Below, piece by piece: positions 34,901 to 46,215 of a stretch of DNA of 64,000 bases. The stretch covers positions 60,001 through 124,000 of the forward strand of contig CAJNDS010002774.1 of NCBI GenBank assembly GCA_905221605.1. The letters run 5' to 3'. The stretch's first letter is position 1, and each line of letters starts with the position of its first letter. The DNA comes from Symbiodinium natans. Taxonomy: Eukaryota; Sar; Dinophyceae; Suessiales; Symbiodiniaceae. Position numbers and translations under genes: made by a program. The notes under the pieces are model-generated. The model was not told the DNA's origin, did not search any database, and saw nothing but the letters and a program-made list of their open reading frames with translations.

Positions 34901-37282
34901 CTTCGGACTTCTGCAGGGTCCGGCAACCTGCTGAGATCTTTGGGCCCAACAACTTGAGCAGGAACGCCACACACGCGGGCATCCACCAGCATGCCAGAAG
35001 GGACGGCTGACAATGGTTCGACGTAGCCCGCAGCTGCAATCTCACATCCCGGCTCCAAAGTGCAGTTGGGGCCCACATAGGCGCCTGCACCAACTTTCAC
35101 GGGCTTCAGGACCATGCGCCTGCTGCCATAGTTCACGGCAGTCAAGTGTCGCGGGCCGTGGACGGTCGCCAAGTCACCGACTGAAACGAGGTCATACGCC
35201 ACCACGCGAGCAGTGACCACTGAGGTCAATCGGACATCTGCGCCAAGGGCCCTCAAAGCCAGGTTGCGCAGAAACAAGAAGGCGATGTTGCTTCCCTGAT
35301 GCGCATTTTGGCCGACTATGGTGCCCTTCGCCATGTGCTCGACCAGCCAATGACGCAGATAGAACAAGCTGTAGATGTCATGATCACCTGCCTTGTAGCG
35401 GCCGATCAGAGACCACTTCACAACCACCAAGATGAACACCCGAACGAACTGCTCCACCGTCAGCACAGCTATCAACAAGAGGACGGTTTGCCAGATGGGC
35501 AGCATGAACGACAAAGGCAGCAGAACTCTTTCCGCAAGAAGCAGGCGAGACGCCACCAGGACTGGCTGCCCCAAAATGGCCAGGCCTTGCACCGCAGCAC
35601 ACAGCACGGGCCAGCTGCGATTGCCGAAGCCCTCCGTTCCCTCCGCCTGGTTTTGTCCAAGGATGTAGGGAGCTAAAGATGAAGCCAGAGAGAGCAAGGA
35701 GAAGATCGAAGAGCTTGTGAACGGAGGCTTTCTGCAGTTCCCGCGGGAGTAAACTTGGGAAATGAGGGAACTGCCGTGAACCCGCCGCCCACTGGCAGCT
35801 GCAAGATCTTGCGCTGGCTCGCATGGCCCGCACCACGACGTGGAACGCTGTCATGCTCGCAGATCAGAAGCTCCGCCCGCATCTGCTGCACTTGGTCAGC
35901 ATCATAGGCCAGCAGCGTTGCTCCTCGAGCCAAGATGCTCCAAGTGCTCAGGATGTCGCCTGCAGTTCCCGACACCGTAATGGCGGAGATCCGCCCGCCT
36001 TCCACGACTGGGCGCCAAGCGGAGAGCGCTTGCAGCACGGCGCGGTGCGATGCAGGGACTGCGCACTGCAAGCGTCCACGCACTTCCAGGGCAATGCAGC
36101 ACACGTCGTCACCTTTCATGGCCCTTCTGGCCTTGGGCAGCTGCGATAGCAGGGAACCCACTGCGCTCGCATCGAGAAGGCTCCTCTGAGAGGAAGCATC
36201 GCAAATCTCGGCCAGCTTACCCCAGTCGCTGTCATTGGAGTTGGCCAAAACGAAATCCGGCTTCAGCACTTCGATCTGCGCCGCACAATCCGGTCCGAGA
36301 AGACTGAAGACGCACCCTTCACGGAGAACCCCCAACATGGCACCCAGCCTAGTCATGGATTCCAGGCATATTGCCACGACGCTTCCCCTGGGCGGCTTGG
36401 CCTCATGCAGGAGTCGCTGATAGGCCATCATCTGACGACGCAGCTGCATGTAGCTCAATGACTCATAGCTCCCCTCGAGGCAGACGGCGTGGGGGTGCTC
36501 CTTCACAGCCTCGAGGAAGGAATCCAGCAGGTCCGATTCAAGGCTCACTTCGTCCTCAGAGTCTGAGTCGGTCGACTGCTCAGCAAGAGCAGCGGCCAAC
36601 GATCGAACTGTGGGGCGTTCAAACAGCATCTGCAGGTCGATCTTCTGCAGCCTCGGCTTGGACCTCATCTGAGAGATCAGTCGTCCGAAACCTCCGGAGT
36701 CGACGCCGAGATCCTCCATGAAATGCGAGTCCCGATTCCACTCCGCAACGTTCAGCTGTGGAGCCAAACACGCTGCGATTTCGAGCTCGAGATCTGACAC
36801 CCCGGTCTTCTCGAAAGCCTCCCAGCCATCTTTCTTTACCTCCGCATTCGCCTCCTCATCCAGAGGAACCACATTTCGCAAGAGCTTTCCGGAGGCGTTG
36901 AACTTCCAGGCATCGTTCTCTACAATCTTCACCTGGCTCAGAACGTAGCCCCGCCCCAGCGACGCAGCGGTCGCTTTCAGCTCCGCCTCCGAAACATCCC
37001 CTGAAGTTCCTGAAGCCAGCAGCACCAAACGCTGGCCGTCCAGAACACGAGCCTTGCAAACCGGTCGCCACGACTCAACTTCAACAGCCTTACTAACTTC
37101 AACCGTCTCACCAGACTATCATCTTACAGCTACAAAAGGCCTCGCAGTGCTTCACTGCCGGCAACTCCACGATCGCTTGCTCCAAGGCTTCCAGCTCGAT
37201 CCGAATGCCGCGCACCTTCACCTGGAAAAACAAAAAGACCGTTCTAGGTAAACCAAGTAAAGTAAACGGAGAGCAACGTTGT

Positions 37283-37317
<35 letters not shown>

Positions 37318-38994
37318 CGCGGGGAGCGGGGGTTTCCTTCAGAAGATGCGTCGCCTGCCAGTCCACTCGGCCGTGGTAGTGGATCCGCCCAAACTCGTCG
37401 CGGAGAGCCAGGTCTCCGGTGTTGTAGACACGGCCGATGCCCGGCAACTCCACGAACTTGGCCTTGGTCTTCTCCTCCTCTTCGAGATAGCCCCGGGCCA
37501 GACCAATGCCTCCCACGAAGAGCACGCCGCGCTCTCCATCCGCTTTCCGATCGAGCGTCTCAGGGTCCAGGATGTGGCAAGTGTAGGTGGGAAGCTCGGC
37601 GCCGATGGTGATGATCTCGTCAGGCTTCACGTAGGCGCCCGTGCAAACCACCGAGATCTCCGAGGGCCCGTAACTGTTGAAGAGGCGACGGCCTGGGGCC
37701 CAAGTGGACACGACATCCGCTCCCAGCGCCTCCCCTCCGACGTCCAGGATTCTCAGGTGCGGAAGCCCTGCGGAACTTCTTGAGACGTCGGCTCCGCCGC
37801 CAGCCATGGTGCGCAAGTGCGAAGGCACCACGCTCATGCCGGTGATCCCCCGGTCCTTCAGCCAGACTTGCATGTCCGGGCCCGACTTCTTGATCATATC
37901 CGGGCAAGTGACACTCGTGGCTCCCACCGACATGGTGCCGTAGACTTCGATGATGTGCACATCCCAGGACATGGAAGCAACCTGAGCAAATCGATCATGA
38001 GGACCAAGACCTACATACTTCCCCCAGATGCGCACCACATTCAAGGCCGACTTGTGTCGGATCATCACAGCCTTCGGCTTTCCCGTCGACCCACTTGTGA
38101 AGATCAGGTAAGCCAACCTATCCAGATCATCTTGATCATGCTTGGCAGCTGGGAGCCTGCCCCGGCTGTCCGCCTTCTTCAAGGCCAAGTCAGCATCGAT
38201 GACAACGCGAGGGAAGTCGCCTAAAGTCCCTGCAACGTCTGTGAGAGCGAGTCGCTTCAAGACGGCGGCGGTGGAAATCATCACTGGTGGGCGAGAGACT
38301 TCCACCCAGCTTCGAAGCTTCTCCACTGGCTCTCCAACGTCGAAGGCGTTGTACGCACACCCCTCCAGCATCACAGCGTGCACGGCTGCGATGCTCTTCA
38401 CCCCTCTTTCAAGCACGATGGTCACCACATGCTCGTCCGATCTGCGCTGGTGGGCTTCCGGCTCCTCGCCTGCCGACGCACTGGGGAGGTCCAAGGAAGC
38501 CAAAGCCTTGCGGAGAACTTTACGGATGGAGTTCGCCATGCGAGCGACCTGAAAGAGCCGGACAAGAGCAAAACAGATTTACACACACATACACACCTAC
38601 CACACATACACACATACACTCATACATACATACATACATACATACATACATACATACATACATACATACATACATACATGCATACATGCATACATGCATA
38701 CATGCATACATGCATACATGCATACATGCATACATGCATACATGCATACATGCATACATGCATACATGCAGACATGCAGACATGCAGACATGCAGACATG
38801 CAGACATGCAGACATGCACATGCATACATGCATACATGCATACATGCATACATGCATACACATACATACACACACACATACCATACATTACATTACATTA
38901 CATTACATTACATTACATTACATTACATTACATTACATTACATTACATTACATTACATTACATTACATTACATTACATACACATACATACATGA

Positions 38995-39025
<31 letters not shown>

Positions 39026-39466
39026 TATTTATTTATTTATATCTACACATAGATTCATCTGGAAGCATGTGGAGCCCATCGGCTAACGTCAGAGCCTTCC
39101 GAGGACAGGCCCATACGTGCATCATGCTGGTGCCTTCCGCGAAAAGGCATCGGGCAAGAAGTATTCTCTAATTTCCTGCATGACTTGGCTAAGGAGGGCC
39201 TGCGCGAAGGTGTAGCTTTCGCCCTCGACTTCCAGGCAGACACGGTCCGGAGTTGCTTCTGCAGCTGTCAAGAGAAGCTCGGCCAAGTTGGTCTCGATCC
39301 CGGGCATGCACTGTTGTCCGCACACATCAACCAGTGACAGCTCTTCAAGAGATGGCACAGCGTCGATCACAGCCATTGCGTCTTTACAAGCGAAGGTGTA
39401 GATCGAGGTGTTGAGGTGCGCGGAGCGGGGATTGCAAAATGCTCGAGCCGAGATGCACGAAGGCAT
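31913..39466 (-). CDS. NRPS-like synthetase: adenylation, carrier, degenerate adenylation, three membrane-anchored LbH modules (Pls/TIGR02353 type)
   Basis: At least nine exons: 39185-39466, 37355-38548, 37141-37221, about 35834-37052, 34660-35672, 34323-34541, 34137-34254, about 32976-33086, and 31913 to about 32695. Adenylation motifs, numbered from the ATG at 39466: IFTSGSTGKPK (about 243-253), SMSWDVHIIE, NSYGPSE (385-391), YNTGDL (469-474), GRVDWQ|VKVRG across an exon join, and NASGKLLRN with catalytic Lys about 575. The carrier motif EDLGVDSGGF has its phosphopantetheine Ser at about 638. Next comes a second adenylation-like region lacking the A3 loop. Three modules follow, each with membrane helices, a KWSLIGRYKAG-like link and hexapeptide strands (GAYVGPNCTLEPGCEIA; DHTFLGNHNHLPEG; LLGARVGKRFF). 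In Pls these modules join amino acids by isopeptide bonds at the membrane. Substrate and product here are unknown. Start is uncertain; an in-frame ATG at 39376 is an alternative. Confidence 0.85.
33480..33722. repeat. G-run/C-run hairpin element, copy 1
   Basis: A G-rich stretch ends in about ten G followed directly by ten C (about 33583-33602), then caccttaaacc. About 70 bases on is a block with a stem-loop (aagctccgaaggagct) inside ggtaaac...ctttcgtgac. The same order of parts recurs at 50.83-51.13 kb. It lies in the large intron between exons 7 and 8 of the NRPS-like gene. Confidence 0.75.
38583..39038. repeat. Compound microsatellite in intron 1 of the NRPS-like gene
   Basis: CA-rich leader, then CATA units (38619-38680), CATGCATA (to 38765), CATGCAGA (38765-38815), CATGCATA again, about 18 CATTA units (38884-38975), AT (39001-39024) and TTTA units. 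All lies between the exon 1 donor (39184) and the exon 2 acceptor (38549). Confidence 0.97.
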
Positions 39467-39639
39467 TTATTGCCAGGCTGCCAGACACTCGACAGGGACG
39501 GGCAACCCCAACGCATCTGTCAGACTCGGGCACAAGCACATCCACAATGCGAAGGGACTTCCATGCCGAGTGCCATGTTATTTAGGCAGATTCCAGGGAA
39601 TCATCGCAGGCCATGCCATGTTGGCCTGAGACGCGAACA

Positions 39640-39870
39640 AAGGGCGTGACATTCAAGGGAAGCCATGTCATGTCAAATGTTATGTCATGTCATGCGGACC
39701 TGAGAGACAATAAGCGAGGGCTGAGACACACGCGGGAGGTTGACCAGGTGAAGACATACACGGGAGGCAATGTCATGTGGTAACTGAATACTTAAAAACA
39801 AAAGGCGTGACATACATGGGAGTGCTATGTCATAATGGTTTCAAACAAAGGCGTGACATACACCGGGGCG
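39640..39870. repeat. Repeated gcgtgacat motifs upstream of the NRPS-like gene
   Basis: The motif aaaggcgtgacatacaygg occurs at about 39797 and 39846, with a diverged copy (aagggcgtgacattcaaggg) near 39642. They are interleaved with atgtcatgtcatg repeats. The position 180-400 bases upstream of the first exon makes a promoter role conceivable, but nothing more supports it. Confidence 0.6.
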
Positions 39871-39879
39871 CCCTGCAAA

Positions 39880-41750
39880 TACGAGTGCTGCCAGTAGCTC
39901 ACTGTCTACTGCAGACTCTGATCCTGGCCCGAAACGGCCCTAAACCACCCAATGGCAAACGCCCAGCTGCCTTGGATCGTCTCAAGAGCCTTGACAGAAT
40001 GTGGGGGATGAGTGTCTGTTGAGTCAGACGCTCGGAAACAGCCCAAGCAGCCCCAAGATTAGATCAATTTCAACATCACCTGACCCACAAAACGATGCCG
40101 GTGTAGAACCCAGCAACGTAATGAAACAACACTGCAAGTATCTGGCGTCCCACGCATGCCAGTGCCCAGTGATCTAAGGCTCTAAGTATGGGGAGATACC
40201 CCAAACAGAATCCCCCTTCAAGCCTCCCTCAACCTTAAACCCCAAATCCCCAACCCCTAATAGACCCCTAAAAACCCCTAAACCCTAAACCCTTGAACCC
40301 TAAACTTAAACCCACAAGAATCTGAATTCTGCTCCCCCGAGAGCCCCCATACATGTCCTGCTCGAGCCTCAAGGCGCTGACGCCAGGACTTTGGGGAGGC
40401 GGTGCCAAGCAGCCGAAGCGGGTCCTCCCGATATAGAGCGCGTTGAAGGAGGGTTTAGGGTTCCGGGTTCAGGGTTTAGGGCTTAGGGACAGTGAGGGAC
40501 AGGACGATGTAGAAGTCTAGGGTGCTTGCGAAATTGAGTTTGCGGGTTGAGGTGGTTTTGGGGTCGGGGCCTTGACAGTCTTCAGCAGTGCTTAAGCATC
40601 CTGAGCCCCAGCGCATCCAAGCCGCGAATAGGCACTGTATCTCCCACACTTACACACTCAACCCTTTCCATAAACCTCTAACTAAGCCCTGAACACTTTA
40701 CAAGCCAATTAAATCCTATCCGCGTCCTCGGGGCCCTGTGCCACAGGCCTCATGGGCCTTCGAGGCGAGAGGATGCGAGAGGAGGCCCCTTGTTATTGAG
40801 CACCGGTGGCCTTGGGGTCTAGGCTTGAGGCGCTTGGGGCGAAAAGTCGAGGCTTTAGGAGAATCTCGTACGCAGCCCTCTGGTTCGCACTTTTGTGGTC
40901 AGGCGCGACGATAAAGCGAGGAACCTCGTGAGAGGCTGCGCGACGTCGGGCTGCAAGGAGCAGGTCTCTAAGGGCTCGGCGAGGCAAGGAAGCTGCTCTG
41001 CTCCAGGTGAGGCCCATGTGGGACCTACACTTTCCGAGCAATGGGCCCAGAGGGCCCAGAGGCAGAAGTCGGACCCTGATGTGGAGCAGAAGCTAACGAA
41101 GTATGCCGGTGCACTCTTCGGCCCTGCCGGACATGGAGGCTTTCTTTCCTAGATTCTTGGCCTCAGGTTTCCAGCATGAAGCCACTACTTTCGAGACCCG
41201 GGACAACCCGGCATCAAGGGGCAGGTCGAACAGAGTTCGGTTGGGGTTCCGGCCTCCTGCTTGCCCACTGGCAGGGCAGGCGCGGGTGCCACCTTGGCAC
41301 ATCTTAAGAGCACCCAGGCTCTACGACATGCCCACGCAGAATCTGAGCGGAAAGCTCCCACACTCCTTCCGGCTGTCTCACACTTCCGCCAACAAAAGGT
41401 TTGAAAAAAAAAACTGCCTTGTAGCAGCAGCTTAAAAGGATATTCGACCAGATCTTAGCTCTGCCACACGCGAATCTGCTTATCAAAAGGCAGCAAGAGA
41501 TCAGCCCGACCGTGGGAAATCTGCAACACAAGCACTGGCTGCTTGAAAGCAGTCAGCCTCTCGCAGCGTGCTGAAGCTAAGGAGCCCGAAACTTGCTCCA
41601 CCTGGACCTCACAAGCTTCGATGATGAACCCGAAACTGCAGCCATGTCGCTATGCGTCGCAGCTCGTCGAGGTCCTCCTTTTGGAGGGCGCCATGCGCCT
41701 CGTGGCGACATGACATCGAAGCTTAGCCTGTTTAGCTTTGTTAGGATTTC
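39880..41750. other. No firm gene; telomere-like patches
   Basis: Degenerate CCCTAAA clusters at about 40215-40310 and TTTAGGG-like bits at 40450-40490. A minus-strand frame at 40793-41041 (VPRFIVAPDHKSANQRAAYE) is exon-like, with no motif. Nothing else is recognised. Confidence 0.45.
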
Positions 41751-41835
41751 ATCATGAGGAATACCAATACAATCATAATAGTAGGAACAATAACAGTAAC
41801 AATATCAATTCAAAATAACAATACTCATAGAATGA

Positions 41836-41836
41836 T

Positions 41837-41871
<35 letters not shown>

Positions 41872-41904
41872 GCGATGGCGATGGTGGTGATGATGATGAT
41901 GATT

Positions 41905-41940
<36 letters not shown>

Positions 41941-41947
41941 CTGATGA
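41836..41947. repeat. GAT trinucleotide array
   Basis: About 37 GAT units with a few GGC/GGT interruptions. Poly-Met, Asp or Ile frames over it are artefacts. Confidence 0.97.
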
Positions 41948-42294
41948 TGCTGGGTGGCGGGTTGTTGGGTTGGCGGGGTGACGGTCTGGTGGCAATTCGG
42001 CATGGTGGCGGCCGTGGCGGTGGTGTAAGTGCTTGTCGTTCTTCGGGAGGCCGGAAGTGCTCGAGCTTGCCTCGAGGTTGAAGTGCTTGTCCAAGTTGGA
42101 CCTGGTGGGTCACCAACCGAGTGTAGCATCCCACCGCCACGAATAATGATGGTGGTGGTGGTCGGCCGAATCAGACATTGCGTTCGACCGGAGACCAATG
42201 ATGCGCAAAGGCTATAGGCCTCGACCCCCCCCCCCCACCCGCCAACAAGAACCTCCACCCCAAGCTCTTCAGATATGGTAGCCTCAGCCTTCAA

Positions 42295-42318
42295 CCCCCC
42301 CCCCCCCCCCCCCCCCCC
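42295..42318. repeat. Poly-C tract of about 24
   Basis: An uninterrupted C run, with a shorter C run at 42226-42237. Length may be unreliable in the assembly. Confidence 0.95.
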
Positions 42319-42529
42319 ATTTTCTCACGAAACCTTATCCCAACTTGGCCCTACATGGCCTCGCAGCCTCGGAGGAGGCTCTCGGCCCCTGCAGACGGCG
42401 GAAGGGAACAGAGCTCGTCGAAGAACTGGGCGACGGGCCGAGCATCAAACACCGAGGCTTAAGTTAAGTGCTGTTGATGGTTGGGTCTGGAAAGCAGGGT
42501 GTAGGGTTTAGGATGCAGGTTCTTCTCTG

Positions 42530-42766
42530 GGTCAGGAGGTAGATATGCAAGCCACCGGCGCTCTGTGAGCGATAGCTTCTAGCTGAGGCAGATTCTGCAA
42601 GGCAATATTGGGTAGGACGAAGCGCAAGGAAGGCCCCATACCTGATCATGCTACGCAGCCTCAACTCCAACCCAACTCCCCTTTGACGGAAAGCAAAGAA
42701 GGCTCTGCCTAAAGCCGCCGGGCCTCGTGGCGCTGCAAGGAGGTTGCCGTCCTGCCAGACGTCACA
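42530..42766 (-). CDS. Candidate exon, unrecognised
   Basis: Begins after a gctgtgcag acceptor at 42766 and reads CDVWQDGNLLAAPRGPAALG, GRAFFAFRQRGVGLELRLRS and on to about 42540, with well-balanced composition. Its 3' end is not fixed. A plus-strand frame just to the right (42930-43130, QIRFEDGEGFNPKLVEKVRG) is also exon-like. The two cannot both be exons of one gene. Confidence 0.35.
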
Positions 42767-43159
42767 CTGCACAGCTTCCGAGTGACAGGCTTCTCTGTGC
42801 GTTTCGGTGTGTTGTGATGTGCTGTGAGTTCCTAGCGACCCATAATGACCACTGTCACACACCTGCCTTGGCTCAGAGTTGGACTCTGGCTTTGGGCAGC
42901 GGGTCGCTGGGGCGGTTGATTGTAGGGTTCGTGGCTTCATGCAGACTTCGGGGCAAATTCGGTTCGAGGATGGTGAAGGCTTCAACCCAAAGCTTGTGGA
43001 AAAAGTTCGCGGAGGCCCTGCCTGGAATGCCTGGGAGCTGCCAGCAGCGCTGCCACCAACTCCACGGCCTGTGGAACGCCCGGTTTTGCCCTCTTTCCCA
43101 CCCCGTCAGATTCTCTTGGGTCCCCCAGCCACCCAGAATTTGTAGAATCCCTTAAGCCC

Positions 43160-44640
43160 CTGCGGTTCTAAGCTCAGATTCTAGACTCCAGACGCCTACG
43201 CCCTTCAACCCTGAACAACCCTCACCAACCCTTAAACTTCTAGAGAGTAAATGCCAAACCAGATCCACATTTCCCCACCTCCTCGCCCCTCGATACAAGC
43301 GTTGCAGCATAAAAAGTAAGAGCACCCTTCGGAAAACCGGCAGGTCCCTCCCATGCCCGAACCTGAAAACCCTAAAATTGCGCGAACTCCAAAAAATCCC
43401 TAAAAAACACAACAAATCCTGAAACCACGAAAGCACAATCCTCAAACTCTGAAACGTTCACCCCAAAACTCTTCGGCACAAAACCCCCAAACAACCTCAA
43501 ATGCCTTCAAGAAAGTTGAAGCTTTGAGCCCTAAGCCGCTAAACCCCCGAAACCGGGCAGTCCAGAAGCCCCCACAGGACAGATCCCTCATTAAACAAGC
43601 CTGTTGTCAGCCTGCTGTTGCTCCAGAAAAATTCCAAACCGGCTAAACCCTGCACCCCCACGCCTAAACCCTGAACCCAACTAAACCAAATCCAAAAAAA
43701 CAAACAAAATCCCCTAAAGCTGGGGCCTGCTTGAGGCTTTTGGGCGAAGAAGTCCGGAGTCTCTCCAGGAAGCCCGGGAGCCAGGGCCTGATGCGGCGCT
43801 GGAGCAAGCGCCAATCAATTCTGCTGGCTCGGGTGCCTGTTTTGTGTGCTCCCGAGGTAAAAAAAAAAACTGTGGTTCCGTTGGTGGGAAGGTTGAGGAA
43901 AGCGAAAGAAGGCGGTCGCTGGTGGAGACTTCACCAAAACTGCCAACGCCGCAACCACCCCAACATCCTCCATCTCATTCTTTATCAAACGAGAGTGGCT
44001 TGGCCTGCACGGCGCTGCGGCTGTGTCAAGGCCTTGCACGTCAAAAGTTGCTTGGAGCGTTTGCCCACACGTGCTGTGATCGCGAAGGGTCTTGAGTCTT
44101 GAGGAACTTGCAAGAGAAGCTAGCAAGTGTCAGAGGAGTCGGTCAATTAGTTGCCTGGCAACGTGGCAGCCTCGGTAAAGTTCGTGGAGTTGAACGACGG
44201 AACATGCTCTACAGGACCATGGAGCAAGCCAAGTGATGCCGACACCTGGCCTGACTGACACGGTTGGGCTGTAAACGCTTGTCAATTCTGCGTATATAGA
44301 AACATATGTATATGTGTATATATATATATGTCTCTAAAAGAAAAGTTTGTATGCGATGTCGACGCCAAATAAGGTCGGGTTTTCAAAGGCGGGGAAACAG
44401 GGAATGCAGATAGATGGATGGATGCACATGGAAACCCGCACCTAGCGCGCGCTGCTCCGCCGCCCGGCGGTAGTGCGACGCGACCGCGCGGCAAGCAGCG
44501 GCAAAGGCCTCTCAGGAGCCCATTTCAGCTTCGAAAGAAGAGGCGTCTCAGCTCACCTAAGCTCAAATACATGCTCATCGCCCTAGGTTATAAAAGTAGA
44601 AACAAATCCGAAAAAAAAATACGGGCTCTCCAGCTTTTGC
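43160..44640. other. No firm gene
   Basis: Many CCCTAAA-like fragments (43375-43690). Both strands are open over 43730-44126, so strand could not be decided. A tatata run lies at 44300-44330. Confidence 0.4.
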
Positions 44641-44661
44641 ATTGAAACGCGACGGACTCAC

Positions 44662-45400
44662 CTCGTCGTCCATGTCCATGAGCAGCTCCCGGAACCAAGG
44701 CCTCCGAATCGGGATTCTAAGGGCATTTACAAGGTATTCCGACTGCCACCGCTCTGGGCTCTGGGCTCGGGGCTCTGGGCTCCCGGCGCAAACGGTTCCG
44801 GGGAGCCTCCAGCCATGAGCCAGGACTCCAGCTTCAGGTACTCATCCCGGCGCACGCTCGCCTGGGATTCGATGTCCGGCGACTTATGCTTATGCGGAGC
44901 CTGAGATGCAGGTTCAACCACAGCCCTAAACTACTGGACTTCCTCTACAGCTTTGGCCGGAGAGAACTTCAAAGCCTCGACATCCCAAGCCCGATGTCAC
45001 TAGAAGCCCCGAGTCCATACATTCGACACCCGCAAGCACCTTAAGACCTGGAGCCCTCAGCCCCTCATGACCCTACACTGAAAAGGAGCCCAACAACTGT
45101 TCACAATCTTAAATCTGTGGCCCAACAACCCCTAAGTCTCAAGCTAGCCCCTAGAGGTCCCCTTTTTTTGAGGGCATGAGTGCACAACGACTGTTCATAA
45201 GTCTGAAGGGTTTCAGGGCACAATCGTGCCCGCCCCTCTTAACTCCAGGCAAAGCCGCCCGCGCAGCCACGAAGGCCTCCTCCCCGGGCTCAGGAAGTTG
45301 GTCCTCGTGGCTCGTCACTTCGTTCATGGCTTGGGGCTCGTCGGGTTTGAGCTTGAGCGCTTGGGGCTGGTTTCTTGGGTTTCTGTTGTAACTGGGTGAA
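44662..45400 (-). CDS. Candidate multi-exon gene, unrecognised
   Basis: A short internal exon is well bounded: acceptor cccttag, exon 44662-44716 (IPIRRPWFRELLMDMDDE), donor gtgagt. Upstream, about 44805-44905, an exon after catctcag reads HKHKSPDIESQASVRRDEYL and KLESWLMAG. Further upstream, about 45220-45390, comes PQAMNEVTSHEDQLPEPGEE then AFVAARAALPG. All three have balanced, charged composition. No family is recognised and the last exons were not found. Confidence 0.45.
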
Positions 45401-45689
45401 GCAGCGAAGCTGCCTGGCCCCCGCCCCCCCCCCACCCACCCATGTGGCAACAGAATGTTCGAATATCTCTCGTCCTGTCCCGAAAGTCTTTGTTTACTAC
45501 TTTCATGATGTCATCCTTTGAGCGTTTATTTCGTTCGTTCTTTCTTTCGTTCGTTCTGTCACTGAAAATACATCCGATTCGTTCTTACTTCCTGTCGTTG
45601 CCCTTCTTGCTTTGTCCTGCACTTCTTGCTGATGCTCGCTTCTTTCTGTCCAGCTTTTCCCTTGGAAAAACACCCCCACCTGCCCAAAA

Positions 45690-46215
45690 AAACCAAAACG
45701 TCAAAAAACGTCTCCAAAATAAATACTGGCCCCAAGAAAGGTGGCAAGACGCTAAACACCAACAAGAGAAAAAACAAGGAAAAGCAAGAGGCAAAAGGCA
45801 AAAAGCAGCAAACCAAAGCAGCAAGACAAGCAACAAATGATGAAAAGGAAAGGCAAAAGCGACGAGCAAGCCGCTAAGGACGATGAGAGGCACAAGTGCC
45901 AAGATTGCCAAGCGAACATAGCAAAAAATCAAAAAAACACACGGAAAAGGTTAAAGCGAAGGCGAGAAGCCGACTGCGATGAAAGGCTGTTGGAGACAGG
46001 CCAAAGCAAAGGCACGAAAAAACCGCGAGAAGAGAAGCAAGAAGCAAAAGGAAACGAAAGGCCATGGCGGCCATCTGAGACAAGCAACGGAGAGAGACAG
46101 AAGAGAAAAAAACACATGAGAAAGGCAAGACAACCAAGCAAGCAAATAAAGAAAAACAAGAAGCCAAAGGCGATGAAGGACAGTAAGACACGGGGAACAA
46201 CAGAAAACAAAACAA
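45690..46215. other. Purine-rich, A-rich strand-asymmetric tract
   Basis: About 520 bases made of loosely repeated words such as aaaagcaa, aagaaacaa, ggcaaaag and gagaagaa on the plus strand. Pyrimidines are rare. It keeps a Lys/Glu/Arg-rich plus-strand frame open and, on the other strand, a Phe/Leu/Ser-rich one. Neither looks like a real protein. Confidence 0.75.

Noticed and set aside
38287-39086. Plus-strand frames of over 200 codons rich in His, Thr, Tyr and Ile
   Set aside because: Antisense to exon 2 and then through the CATA/CATTA repeats of intron 1 of the NRPS-like gene.
41773-42294. Poly-His and poly-Ile frames on the minus strand, poly-Met and poly-Asp on the plus strand
   Set aside because: Reading of the GAT array; no flanking coding sequence.
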